This document shows positions 1-8,698 of a stretch of 64,000 nucleotides of DNA, piece by piece. The notes under the pieces were generated by a model that saw nothing but the letters and a program-made list of their open reading frames with translations, had not been told where the DNA came from and did not search any database. How positions within the stretch are numbered: the stretch's first letter is position 1; the number at the start of each line of letters is the position of its first letter. Origin of the DNA: an uncultured Paracoccaceae bacterium (GTDB lineage Bacteria > Pseudomonadota > Alphaproteobacteria > Rhodobacterales > Rhodobacteraceae); the NCBI GenBank assembly GCA_937916485.1, contig CALFSV010000254.1:1-64000 (forward strand), written 5' to 3'. Made by a program: the position numbers and the translations under genes.

Positions 1-1
1 T

Positions 2-1306
2 CTAGTTGGCAGGCCCTGCCCAGGGCCTGCCGCCAACCCAGACTGCCCGAATTGCCCTGTCGTCTCCCATCATGATCGTGGGAAAGACCGCATCCCAAAG
101 GTCACCCGCCCGGGCTGCCCTTTGGGAGATGGCAGGCGTAGATTTCAGGTCGATGACGACAAGGTCGGCTTCCGCGCCGGGCCTGAGATTGCCGACAAGG
201 CCGCCCAGATGCAGGATCTGTGCCGCGCCCTCAGTCGCCAGCCACCAAAGCTGGGCCGGATGTAGGGCCGCACCGTTCAATTGGCCGACCTCATAGGCGG
301 CGGCCATGGTGCGCAGCATGGAAAACGACGATCCGCCCCCGGTGTCGGTCGCCAACCCAACCTTGTGTCCGCCTGCCTTCAACCCAGCCATGTCAAACAG
401 ACCGGACCCGATGAAGGTGTTCGATGTCGGACAATGGGCAAGGCCCGCGCCAACCTCTTTCAGGCGGGCCTTTTCCCGGGCCTCAAGGTGGATGGCATGG
501 CCGTAAACCCCCCTTTCGCCAAGCAGGCCATAAGCCTCATAGGTGTCAAGGTAGTCCCGCGCTTGTGGGTAAAGCCCTTTTACCCATTCAATCTCATCCA
601 CCTGCTCGCTCAGGTGGGTCTGCATCAGGCACGACGGATGTTCCGCCCATAGCGCACCAAGAGCCTCAAGCTGGGGAATCGTCGATGTGGGAGAGAAACG
701 TGGGGTAATGGCATAGCGGGCCCTGCCGCGGCCGTGCCAATCCTCCAGCAACCGCTTGGAATAGTCATACGCACTTTGCGCCGTATCGCGCAGGTCTTTG
801 GGGGCGGTGTTGCGGTTCATGCAGGTCTTGCCTGCTACGATTCGCATGCCCCGCGCTTCGGCGGCGGTAAAGATGGCATCAACGCTCGCGGGGTGGATAG
901 TGCAATAGCTCGCCACCGTCGTCGTGCCGTTTGACAGGTTCAGGTCAAGACAGCGGTTGGCAATCGTGCTTGCATAGGCCTCATCTGCGAACCGGGTTTC
1001 TTCGGGAAATGTGTAAAGGTTCAGCCAATCGATCAGACGCTTGCCCCAGGAGGCGATGATGGCGGTCTGGGGGTAGTGCATATGGGCATCCACGAACCCC
1101 GCCGAGATGAGGCAGCTTCCATAGTCCGTCACCTCGGCCCTGGGATGGGCGGCCCGCAGGGCGTCCGCCTCACCCACTTTGACGACCTCGCCACCCTGGA
1201 CCAGGACACCGCCGCGCGACGAATGCCGGACCGCCTGGTCCAGGGGCACATGAAACGGATCGGCGTCAAAGCCAAGTGTCTGGCCCAGCAGAAGATGGGT
1301 GGTCAT
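2..1306 (-). CDS. guaD: Guanine deaminase
   Basis: Hydrolyses guanine to xanthine and ammonia in purine salvage or catabolism; a cytosolic amidohydrolase-superfamily zinc enzyme. The 434-residue protein has the family's full length and its stop codon sits only two bases inside the window. Metal ligands are visible: H75 and H77 in the FVDAHMHYPQ block, H231 in QTHLSEQ, H270 in YGHAIH, and D321 in LATDTGGG; HCPTSN at about 291-296 is also typical of guanine deaminases. It is divergent from mgtE across a 164-bp gap. Its usual xanthine dehydrogenase partners would lie beyond the window. Function is inferred from motifs and overall length; a related chlorohydrolase-type deaminase is less likely. 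Confidence 0.93.
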   Translation of the reverse strand: MTTHLLLGQTLGFDADPFHVPLDQAVRHSSRGGVLVQGGEVVKVGEADALRAAHPRAEVTDYGSCLISAGFVDAHMHYPQTAIIASWGKRLIDWLNLYTFPEETRFADEAYASTIANRCLDLNLSNGTTTVASYCTIHPASVDAIFTAAEARGMRIVAGKTCMNRNTAPKDLRDTAQSAYDYSKRLLEDWHGRGRARYAITPRFSPTSTIPQLEALGALWAEHPSCLMQTHLSEQVDEIEWVKGLYPQARDYLDTYEAYGLLGERGVYGHAIHLEAREKARLKEVGAGLAHCPTSNTFIGSGLFDMAGLKAGGHKVGLATDTGGGSSFSMLRTMAAAYEVGQLNGAALHPAQLWWLATEGAAQILHLGGLVGNLRPGAEADLVVIDLKSTPAISQRAARAGDLWDAVFPTIMMGDDRAIRAVWVGGRPWAGPAN

Positions 1307-1386
1307 TCGGGATCCTTCGTGCCGAAGTTTGGTTCAGTTGGCCGACGCAGTCATAAGACCACGGTGCTTAAGATTTCCATTACGCA

Positions 1387-1429
1387 CGTCAGGCGCTATG
1401 GATACAAGGCAGGCATCGTTTTCCTGACG
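1387..1429. other. Inverted repeat in guaD/mgtE divergent gap
   Basis: CGTCAGG (1387-1393) and CCTGACG (1423-1429) form a 7-bp perfect inverted repeat enclosing 29 bases, 42 bases ahead of the mgtE ATG. It could be a stem in the mgtE leader or a binding site. It does not match the size or pairing of a known Mg2+ leader that I can recognise. Confidence 0.3.
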
Positions 1430-1470
1430 CGGCCACGGCCAATCACCTCTTGACCAGGACGGAGCACCGC

Positions 1471-2859
1471 ATGAGTGACGAGGAAGACATCGAAACAGCC
1501 GCTGCAACAGATGATGACTTCGGTCTGCCATCCGGGCTTTTTGATGCCGTACTCGATGCGGTCGAGGCGGGCGACGCCAAGGCGCTGGACGCGCTCTTTG
1601 ACCCTCTGCACCCCGCCGACATCGCCGACCTGTTCGAACAGATCGACAGCCGCGACCGTCGGGCGCTCTTGTCCTTGTGGAAAGGCGGAATGGACGGCGA
1701 GATCCTGTCGGAACTCGACGACAACCTGCGCGAAGAAATCATCGCAGCCCTCGCCCCGGCCGATCTGGCACTGGCCATGCGGGACCTGGAATCCGACGAT
1801 GTCGTCGATCTGGTCGAGGATCTGGATGCCGCCCAGCAAGAGGCGGTCCTGGCCTCGCTCAATGCCCTCGACCGCGTCGCGGTGGAAAAGGCGCTGGCCT
1901 ATCCTGAATACTCCGCCGGTCGTCTCATGCAGGTCGAGGTGGCCCGCGCACCCGAGCATTGGTCCGTAGGAGAGGCGATCGACTACCTGCGCTCTGACGT
2001 GACCCTGCCCGAGCAGTTCTACCACCTCATCCTTGTGGATCCCAGGATGAAGCCAAAGGGCTATGTGACCCTGGGCAGGCTCTTGTCCTCACGGCGCGAA
2101 GTCCTGCTGCGCGATCTGCTCGAAGACAGCTTCCGCACCTTTCATGTCGAAGACGAACAGGGCGCGGTCGCCTATGCCTTCAACCAGTATCACCTGATTT
2201 CGGCACCCGTGGTGGACGATGACGACCGGCTGGTCGGGGTCATCACCATCGACGACGCGATGGAGGTGCTCGATGATGAACACGAGGAAGACATCCTGCG
2301 CCTCGCCGGTGTGGGCGGCGAATCAGAGCTGTCGGATTCCGTGTTAGAAACGACGCGGCAAAGGTTTCCCTGGCTGGCGGTGAACCTGCTGACCGCGATT
2401 CTGGCCTCTGGTGTCATCTCCCTGTTCGAAGGAACGATCGAGGCCCTGGTGGCGCTGGCCGTTCTGATGCCCATTGTGGCCTCGATGGGCGGCAATGCGG
2501 GCACGCAAAGCCTGACCGTGGCCGTCAGGGCCATCGCAACACGCGACCTGACCGGCTCCAACCTCTGGCGGGTCATCCGGCGCGAGATCGCCGTGGGGGC
2601 GATCAACGGGGTGATCTTTGCGGTTGTCATGGGCGCCGTCGGGGTCTTGTGGTTCGGCTCGCCGCTTTTGGGGATCGTGATCGCGGCGGCCATGGTGATC
2701 AACCTTGTCATTGCCGGGTTGGCGGGCACCGCCATTCCGGTCGCGCTTGAACGGATGGGGGTCGACCCGGCGCTCGCATCGGGGGCCTTTGTGACGACAG
2801 TCACCGACGTGGTGGGCTTCTTCGCCTTCCTCGGACTGGCCGCCGTGATCCTGCTATGA
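1471..2859 (+). CDS. mgtE: Magnesium transporter MgtE
   Basis: Mg2+ channel/transporter of the inner membrane, gated by cytosolic Mg2+. Order of parts in the 462-residue product: acidic helical MgtE N-domain (about 22-135), paired CBS domains (about 150-270, with a GVITIDDAMEVL block at the end of CBS2), then a hydrophobic C-terminal half (about 300-462) carrying the family signature MPIVASMGGNAGTQS at 333-347. The ATG at 1471 was chosen over the upstream TTG at 1450 because GGAG lies 6 bases before it. The stop overlaps the next gene's ATG by 4 bases, so the two are translationally coupled. Confidence 0.95.
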   Translation: MSDEEDIETAAATDDDFGLPSGLFDAVLDAVEAGDAKALDALFDPLHPADIADLFEQIDSRDRRALLSLWKGGMDGEILSELDDNLREEIIAALAPADLALAMRDLESDDVVDLVEDLDAAQQEAVLASLNALDRVAVEKALAYPEYSAGRLMQVEVARAPEHWSVGEAIDYLRSDVTLPEQFYHLILVDPRMKPKGYVTLGRLLSSRREVLLRDLLEDSFRTFHVEDEQGAVAYAFNQYHLISAPVVDDDDRLVGVITIDDAMEVLDDEHEEDILRLAGVGGESELSDSVLETTRQRFPWLAVNLLTAILASGVISLFEGTIEALVALAVLMPIVASMGGNAGTQSLTVAVRAIATRDLTGSNLWRVIRREIAVGAINGVIFAVVMGAVGVLWFGSPLLGIVIAAAMVINLVIAGLAGTAIPVALERMGVDPALASGAFVTTVTDVVGFFAFLGLAAVILL

Positions 2860-3422
2860 CGGACCTTACTGCTGCCAAAGCGGCTGCCCGGGCGGCGGCG
2901 TTCGCCCGGCGCAAGATCGCCCACGCAGGTGCGGAGGCGACACAGGCCAGCCACCTTTCCTCAGTGCTTGCCGCCCACCGGGGGGTGCCACTGGCCGGTT
3001 ACATGGCCATGCGGACCGAAATCGATCCAACCCCCGCGATGGAAGAGGCCGCGGGCCATGGGCCGGTCTGCGTCCCGGTCATCCAGGGGGCCGGACAACC
3101 GCTGCTCTTCCGGCAATGGTCGCCCGGCTGCACGATGGAGCCCGGTCCCTTCGGGGCCGCGATCCCCGCAAGTGGCGACTGGATCACGCCGCAGATCCTG
3201 ATCGTTCCGCTTGTTGCTTTCGACCGGCAGGGCGGCAGGCTGGGCTACGGGGGCGGCTTTTACGACCGGACCCTCGAAGGGTTGCGCGCCCGTGGGCCGG
3301 TACTCGCCATCGGCTTTGCCTTCGCCGCGCAAGAGGCTCAAGATCTCCCGCTGGAAGAAACCGACCAGCCCCTCGACCTTATCGTGACGGAAAAAGGCAT
3401 CCTTGATCTGCCACCTCGATGA
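2856..3422 (+). CDS. 5-formyltetrahydrofolate cyclo-ligase
   Basis: Converts 5-formyl-THF to 5,10-methenyl-THF with ATP, returning a storage/inhibitory folate to the one-carbon pool. The 188-residue length is normal. The N-terminal basic helix (RAAAFARRKIAH) and the C-terminal GYGGGFYDRTL phosphate-binding block (about 130-140) are diagnostic. Begins at an ATGA overlap with mgtE, which suggests one transcript. In many proteobacteria this gene follows 6S RNA; here mgtE precedes it directly, leaving no room for 6S RNA upstream. Confidence 0.93.
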   Translation: MTDLTAAKAAARAAAFARRKIAHAGAEATQASHLSSVLAAHRGVPLAGYMAMRTEIDPTPAMEEAAGHGPVCVPVIQGAGQPLLFRQWSPGCTMEPGPFGAAIPASGDWITPQILIVPLVAFDRQGGRLGYGGGFYDRTLEGLRARGPVLAIGFAFAAQEAQDLPLEETDQPLDLIVTEKGILDLPPR

Positions 3423-3462
3423 CGAAGGCGCCTCGCAAACGGGCCAAGTGATACCTTGTAGT

Positions 3463-3484
3463 CTTCGCTTCGTTACAAATACTC
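3463..3484. repeat. Clade-type intergenic repeat, copy 1
   Basis: Begins CTTCGCTTCGTTACAAATAC. It matches copies at 9604-9625 (other strand) and 14705-14726 except for one or two bases at positions 12-13. It lies in the 128-bp gap after the folate gene. The rest of that gap shows no gene. No protein-coding explanation. Confidence 0.7.
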
Positions 3485-3550
3485 ATCATCCCGGCGCTTA
3501 GGCCTTTCGGCACGCTTGCCCTTTTGCGCAGCCAACCCTAACACCCCATT

Positions 3551-4366
3551 ATGCGACTATTGTTCCTGGGAGATGTGATGGGCCGGTCAGGCCGGGCGGC
3601 CATCAGCGCCGAACTGCCACGGCTGCGGGCCGACTGGCGGCTCGACTTCGTTGTCGTCAATGGCGAGAACGCCACCTCGGGCGCCGGGCTGTCTCCAGCG
3701 CACGCCAAGGACCTCTTGGCAGCCGGTGCCGATGTCCTGACACTGGGCGATCACGCCTTCGACCAGAAAGACATGCTGCAATTCGTCGAGACTGAGCCGC
3801 GGATCATCCGCCCGCTCAACTACTCCAAGGCCGCTCCGGGCAAGGGGGCGCGGGTGTTCGATGCGCCGGGCGGGCGCAAGGTGCTTGTCGCCCAGGTGCT
3901 TGGCCAGGTCTTTATGAAGCGGGCCTTTGATGACCCGTTTTCGGCCATCGACAGCGTGCTCAAGACCCACCCCTTGGGCGGCATGGTCAACGCCAGCCTT
4001 GTGGACATGCACTGCGAGGCGACAAGTGAAAAGATGGCGATGGGGCACTTCTGCAAGGGCCGGGCCAGTGTCGTTGTCGGAACGCATACCCATGTGGCAA
4101 CTGCTGACGCAATGATCCTTCCGGGCGGCACGGCCTATCTGTCGGATGCCGGAATGTGCGGTGACTATAATTCGGTCATCGGGATGGAACCGGGCGAACC
4201 GATGCGCCGCTTCCTGACCGGTATGCCGCGCGACAGGTTCACCCCTGCCGATGGCGACGCGACCCTTTCCGGTCTTTACGTCGAGACCGACGACCGCACC
4301 GGTCAGGCGACCCGGATCGAGATGGTGCGCCAGGGCGGGCGGCTTATGCAGGCAGGCCCCGTTTGA
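3551..4366 (+). CDS. YmdB/TIGR00282-type metallophosphoesterase
   Basis: Calcineurin-like phosphoesterase of the YmdB group, for which Bacillus and Deinococcus members hydrolyse 2',3'-cyclic nucleotides. Binuclear metal residues are visible: D8 in LGDVMG, E39/N40 in NGEN, D67/H68 in LGDHAFD, and the late H-T-H pair in VGTHTHVATADA. The 271 residues match the family. Starts at ATG 3551 after a 128-bp gap; its stop TGA overlaps the TTG start proposed for the next gene. Biological substrate in Alphaproteobacteria is not known to me. Confidence 0.88.
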   Translation: MRLLFLGDVMGRSGRAAISAELPRLRADWRLDFVVVNGENATSGAGLSPAHAKDLLAAGADVLTLGDHAFDQKDMLQFVETEPRIIRPLNYSKAAPGKGARVFDAPGGRKVLVAQVLGQVFMKRAFDDPFSAIDSVLKTHPLGGMVNASLVDMHCEATSEKMAMGHFCKGRASVVVGTHTHVATADAMILPGGTAYLSDAGMCGDYNSVIGMEPGEPMRRFLTGMPRDRFTPADGDATLSGLYVETDDRTGQATRIEMVRQGGRLMQAGPV

Positions 4367-5334
4367 GCAGTTCGACCCCTGAAATGCCCTTGGGGGGGGA
4401 TGCACCGGACGTGCCCGGCGGGCGCGGAACGCTGACGATGGCCCTTCTGGTCATGGGCGCGGGCTGGGGATTGACCCAGCCGCTGGTCAAGATCGCGGTC
4501 TCCGGCGGACATGGGCCGATGGGGCTGGTGTTCTGGCAACTGGTGATTGGCGCAATCCTGTTGACGGTGGTCAACAGCCTGCGCGGGCTGGGCCTGCCGT
4601 TTCATCGCAAGGCCCTGTTTCTTTATACTTTCATCGCCTTGCTCGGGACCGTCATCCCGAACTGGGCCAGCTTTACATCCGCTTTTCACCTTCCCGCAGG
4701 TGTGATGTCCATCGTCATCTCGGCGGTGCCGATGTTCTCCTTTCCCATTGCTCTGGCCCTGAAGGGTGACCAGTTTTCGGCCCGGCGGATGGCAGGGCTG
4801 ATGCTGGGGCTGGCGGGCGTGGCGCTGATTGCGCTTCCTGAAACCAGCCTGCCGGACCGGGCGATGGTCGCCTTTCTGCCGCTCGCTCTGCTGGCGCCGT
4901 TCTGTTACGCGATTGAGGGCAATCTGGTCGCCCGCTGGGGAACCGGCAATGTCGATCCGGTTCAGGTCCTGCAAGGGGCGTCGATCGTCGGGGCCTTCTT
5001 TGCCTTGCCGCTGGCCCTTGGCCTTGGCCAGTTTGTCGATCCGCGCGGTCCTTGGGGTGCTGCGGAATACGCATTGCTCGCGTCCTCGTCGATCCATGCC
5101 CTGGTCTATTCGGCCTATGTCTGGATGGTTGGCCGGGCTGGGGCGGTTTTTGCCGCCCAGGTCAGCTATCTTGTCACCGGCTTTGGCGTCGTCTGGGCGA
5201 TGCTTTTGCTGGGAGAGCGGTATTCGGGGTATGTCTGGGCGGCCCTTGCCCTCATGGCGGTGGGCCTGACACTGGTGCAGCCGCGTCTGAGGAGCAAAGC
5301 AACCTTGATCCTGCCAGCCAAAGACCCGATCTGA
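4363..5334 (+). CDS. DMT superfamily (EamA) transporter
   Basis: Inner-membrane drug/metabolite transporter with two EamA repeats and about ten hydrophobic segments over 323 residues, each half ending in a conserved GLMLGLAGVALI / ALMAVGLTLVQ type helix. Substrate unknown; such proteins commonly export amino acids or metabolites. Start is uncertain: TTG at 4363 overlaps the previous stop, whereas ATG at 4384 gives 316 residues. A run of eight G bases (4392-4399) lies just inside the reading frame after that ATG. Ends TGATG with the next gene. Confidence 0.85.
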   Translation: MSSSTPEMPLGGDAPDVPGGRGTLTMALLVMGAGWGLTQPLVKIAVSGGHGPMGLVFWQLVIGAILLTVVNSLRGLGLPFHRKALFLYTFIALLGTVIPNWASFTSAFHLPAGVMSIVISAVPMFSFPIALALKGDQFSARRMAGLMLGLAGVALIALPETSLPDRAMVAFLPLALLAPFCYAIEGNLVARWGTGNVDPVQVLQGASIVGAFFALPLALGLGQFVDPRGPWGAAEYALLASSSIHALVYSAYVWMVGRAGAVFAAQVSYLVTGFGVVWAMLLLGERYSGYVWAALALMAVGLTLVQPRLRSKATLILPAKDPI

Positions 5335-7112
5335 TGTTCGGCATCGCCCTATCGCCGCAGGCCGCGCCGATCATCGCGATGATCATCGTCCTTGGCATGT
5401 TCGGCGCCTTCGTCCGAGAGCGTTACCCCGTCGAGGTCATCGCCCTGTGCGGGGCGGTTCTTATGCTTGTGCTGGGCATCGCGCCGCAAGATCAGGCGAT
5501 CGAGGTTTTTGCCAACCCCGCCCCCTGGACCATCGCCGCCCTGTTCATCATCGTGGGCGCAATGGTGCGAACCGGGGCGCTTGACTGGATCTCGAGCCTC
5601 GCCGCCCGCCATGTTGAACGGCGACCCGCGGCCACTCTGATCACCCTGACCTTCACCGTCCTCTTTCTGTCGGCCTTCATCAACAACACACCCATCGTGG
5701 TGGTGATGATCCCGATCTTCGTCAAACTGTCCAAGCAGATGGGAACGTCCCCCTCCAAGCTGCTGATCCCTCTGAGCTATTTCTCGATTTTCGGGGGGAC
5801 GCTGACACTGATCGGAACTTCGACCAACTTGTTGGTCGACGGTGTCGTTCAGGCCGCCGGCCTGCCGGCCTTCACCATTTTCGAGATTACGCCGGTTGGC
5901 CTCATCATCGCCACAACGGCGGTCTTGTACCTGGCCCTGATCGGCCGCAAACTGCTGCCCGAACGGGACAGCATGGCCGGGCTTTTGTCCGACAAGTCGC
6001 GGATGCGGTTCTTCACAGAGGCGGTCATCCCGCCGGACTCCAACCTGATTGGCCGCGAAGTGAACAGCGTCCAGCTATTCAAGCGGGACGGGGTGCGGTT
6101 GATCGACGTCGTGCGGGGCGATGCCTCGTTGCGGCGGGATTTGTCGGACGTGGTGCTTGAGGTTGGGGACCGGGTGGTTCTGCGGACTGCGATGACAGAG
6201 CTTCTGTCCTTGCAGCAAAACAAGTCGCTGCGACGGGTCGACCAGGTGTCAGCGGTTGAGACGACGACGGTCGAGGTGCTGATCACCCCCGATTGCCGCA
6301 TGGTCGGGCGGCGGCTGGGCGAGTTGCGCCTGCGTCGGCGGTATGCGGTCTATACGCTTGCCGTGCATCGCCGGGACAAGAACATCGGGCGGCAGCTTGA
6401 CGATCTGGTGGTGCGGGTGGGCGATACCCTCCTGCTCGAAGGTGCACCGGCCGACATCCAGAGGCTGGCCGCGGACATGAACCTTGTCGACGTCAGCCGG
6501 CCGACCGAACGGGCGTTCCGGCGCAGCCATGCCCCCATCGTTCTGGGTGTGCTGGCCGCAATCGTGGGGCTTTCGGCCCTTGGTGTCGCCAGTATCGGGG
6601 CGCTGGGCTTTATCGGTGTGGCGGTGGTCCTCTTGACCCGATGCATCGACGCCGACGAGGCCTTTGGGTTCGTGGACGGACGCCTTCTGACGCTGATCTT
6701 TGCCATGCTTGTGGTGGGCGTGGGGCTGGACCGCTCCGGCGCGATCGAGATTGCGGTGGGCTGGCTGGCCCCCTATCTGGCCGCCTTGCCAAGTTGGGCG
6801 CTTGTGCTGTGCGTCTATCTCATTGCCTCTACCTTGACCGAGATTGTGTCGAACAACGCGGTCGCCGTGATCGTCACACCGGTCGCCATCGGGCTGGCCG
6901 CTACGCTGGGGGTCGATCCCCGACCGTTGGTGGTGGCGGTGATGTTCGGCGCCTCGGCCAGTTTTGCCACGCCCATCGGCTACCAGACCAACACGCTTGT
7001 CTATGGTCCGGGGGGATACCGGTTCTCGGACTTTCTCAGGATCGGGGTGCCATTGAACCTGCTGACAGCTGTCACCGCATCGATTGCCATCCCGATCTTC
7101 TTCCCGCTCTAG
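5334..7112 (+). CDS. SLC13-family permease with TrkA-C domains
   Basis: Sodium-coupled anion permease of the SLC13/DASS group (sulfate, dicarboxylate or similar). The 592-residue protein has two transmembrane halves flanking a soluble insert of about residues 215-390 containing two TrkA-C (RCK-C) domains. The paired signature is visible: FINNTPIVVVMIP plus GTSTNLL in the first half and SNNAVAVIVTP plus YQTNTLV in the second. The ATG at 5334 overlaps the preceding stop (TGATG), so co-translation with the EamA gene is likely; the frame stays open upstream but inside the previous gene. Substrate cannot be assigned. Confidence 0.88.
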   Translation: MFGIALSPQAAPIIAMIIVLGMFGAFVRERYPVEVIALCGAVLMLVLGIAPQDQAIEVFANPAPWTIAALFIIVGAMVRTGALDWISSLAARHVERRPAATLITLTFTVLFLSAFINNTPIVVVMIPIFVKLSKQMGTSPSKLLIPLSYFSIFGGTLTLIGTSTNLLVDGVVQAAGLPAFTIFEITPVGLIIATTAVLYLALIGRKLLPERDSMAGLLSDKSRMRFFTEAVIPPDSNLIGREVNSVQLFKRDGVRLIDVVRGDASLRRDLSDVVLEVGDRVVLRTAMTELLSLQQNKSLRRVDQVSAVETTTVEVLITPDCRMVGRRLGELRLRRRYAVYTLAVHRRDKNIGRQLDDLVVRVGDTLLLEGAPADIQRLAADMNLVDVSRPTERAFRRSHAPIVLGVLAAIVGLSALGVASIGALGFIGVAVVLLTRCIDADEAFGFVDGRLLTLIFAMLVVGVGLDRSGAIEIAVGWLAPYLAALPSWALVLCVYLIASTLTEIVSNNAVAVIVTPVAIGLAATLGVDPRPLVVAVMFGASASFATPIGYQTNTLVYGPGGYRFSDFLRIGVPLNLLTAVTASIAIPIFFPL

Positions 7113-7203
7113 CCCACCGGGCATGCCGGGAAGGGTTGCAGGCCCGGGACCGGCTGTCTTATAGACCGCTTCGAACACCTGATACGCAAAGTGAGACACC
7201 GCC

Positions 7204-7974
7204 ATGGCCGGCCATTCCAAATGGGCTAACATCCAACACCGCAAGGGGCGGCAGGATGCCATCCGCTCCAAGATGTTCTCCAAGCTCGCCAAGGAGATCA
7301 CCGTCGCTGCAAAGATGGGCGACCCCGACCCCGAGAAGAACCCCCGCCTGCGTCTGGCCGTGAAAGAGGCCAAGTCCGTTTCGGTCCCCAAGGACGTCAT
7401 CGAGCGGGCGATCAAAAAGTCGCAAGGCGGCGATGCCGAGAACTACGACGAGATCCGCTACGAGGGCTACGGTCCCGGCGGTGTGGCCGTGATCGTAGAG
7501 GCGATGACCGACAACCGCAATCGCACCGCGTCGGTTGTCCGCTCGACCTTTTCCAAGAACGGCGGCAACCTGGGCGAGACCGGGTCCGTTGGCTTCATGT
7601 TCGATCGCAAGGGCCAGATTACCTATGACTTCAAGGTCGGCGACGCCGATACGGTCATGATGGCCGCCATCGAAGCCGGGGCCGAGGACGTTGAAAGCGA
7701 TGGAGGCGACGGGGACGAGGATGAAGGCGGGCACTGGATCACCTGCGCGGCCGAAGACATGAACGAGGTTGCCACGGCCCTTGAGGCGGACCTGGGGGAA
7801 AGCAAGTCGACCAAGCTGGTCTGGAAACCCCAGACTACCACGCCGGTCGACCTTGAGACCCTGACCAAGCTGATGAAGCTGGTCGAGACCCTTGAGGACG
7901 ATGATGACGTGCAATCCGTCACCACCAACTTCGAGGCCCCCGACGACGTCATGGACGCCTACGGCAAAAGCTGA
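7204..7974 (+). CDS. YebC/PmpR-family protein (TACO1 family)
   Basis: Widely conserved protein of 256 residues beginning with the invariant [14 protein letters not shown] block; the family is described both as a DNA-binding regulator (PmpR) and as a translation factor that helps ribosomes pass proline stretches. The GYGPGGVA and [10 protein letters not shown] blocks in the first half and the acidic middle insert are typical. Standalone gene preceded by a 91-bp gap and followed by a 26-bp palindrome. Confidence 0.95.
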   Translation: MAGHSKWANIQHRKGRQDAIRSKMFSKLAKEITVAAKMGDPDPEKNPRLRLAVKEAKSVSVPKDVIERAIKKSQGGDAENYDEIRYEGYGPGGVAVIVEAMTDNRNRTASVVRSTFSKNGGNLGETGSVGFMFDRKGQITYDFKVGDADTVMMAAIEAGAEDVESDGGDGDEDEGGHWITCAAEDMNEVATALEADLGESKSTKLVWKPQTTTPVDLETLTKLMKLVETLEDDDDVQSVTTNFEAPDDVMDAYGKS

Positions 7975-7986
7975 GTGTGCCTATAG

Positions 7987-8012
7987 GTAAGGTGGGTCAT
8001 GACCCACCTTAC
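7987..8012. repeat. Perfect 26-bp palindrome after yebC
   Basis: The left arm GTAAGGTGGGTCA is followed at once by its exact reverse complement. It lies 12 bases after the yebC stop and 27 before the LysE gene. No T-run follows, so it is not a canonical intrinsic terminator. GGTGGGT..ACCCACC palindromes of this type recur as REP-like elements in many bacteria. Only this one copy was found in the window. Confidence 0.75.
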
Positions 8013-8039
8013 GTTGCGGAACCGGGCGGGGAGGCCTGA

Positions 8040-8648
8040 ATGGCGGCGTCTGCCTTTGTCACCGGGTTCGGGCTCGGATTTTCCCTTATTCTGGCCATCG
8101 GCGCCCAGAACGCATTTGTCCTGCGGCAGGGCCTGCGTCGTCTACATGTGCTGGCCGTGGTTCTGACCTGCGCGGTGTCGGACGCCATATTGATCGCCGC
8201 AGGGGTGGCCGGCTTTGGCTATCTGACCCAGAGCGCACCCTGGATCGTCCCCCTGATGCGCTGGCTTGGGGCTGCGTTTCTTGTGGTCTACGGTGGGATG
8301 GCCTTTCGGTCGGCCTGGGCTGGCACGACTGGGCTTCAGGCAGAGGGTGCCGAGGGGCAGAGCCTTTGGGCCGCGGTCCTGACCTGCCTGGCCCTGACCT
8401 GGCTCAACCCGCATGTCTACCTGGATACGGTCGTGTTGATCGGCTCCATCGCCAGCCAGTATGATGGCACGCGGCTGGTTTTCGGGGCCGGGGCTGTCCT
8501 GGCCTCTTTCACCTTTTTCTTCAGCCTCGGTTACGGCGCCCGGCTTTTGGGGCCGGTGTTTGCCCAGCCCATCGCCTGGCGGTTCCTCGATGTCCTGATT
8601 GGCTGCGTTATGTGGTCCATCGCCCTGAGCCTCATTCTGAAGGGTTGA
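8040..8648 (+). CDS. LysE/ArgO-type amino-acid exporter
   Basis: Six-helix inner-membrane exporter of the LysE family, 202 residues. The N-terminal motif GFGLGFSLILAIGAQNAFVLRQG, split across residues 9-32, is characteristic of LysE/ArgO (export of lysine/arginine). The LTWLNPHVYLDTVV block in the centre is equally typical. The start ATG follows a GGGGAGG run. Monocistronic by spacing; LysG-type regulators are absent nearby. Confidence 0.92.
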   Translation: MAASAFVTGFGLGFSLILAIGAQNAFVLRQGLRRLHVLAVVLTCAVSDAILIAAGVAGFGYLTQSAPWIVPLMRWLGAAFLVVYGGMAFRSAWAGTTGLQAEGAEGQSLWAAVLTCLALTWLNPHVYLDTVVLIGSIASQYDGTRLVFGAGAVLASFTFFFSLGYGARLLGPVFAQPIAWRFLDVLIGCVMWSIALSLILKG

Positions 8649-8698
8649 GCGGCGTTTGTGCCCTTGTGCCGGGCGCCCCGTTCGGGTCACATCCCCCC

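Noticed and set aside
5052..5333. Upstream extension of the SLC13 permease
   Set aside because: Lies inside the EamA gene; the ATG at 5334 gives the family's normal start and length.
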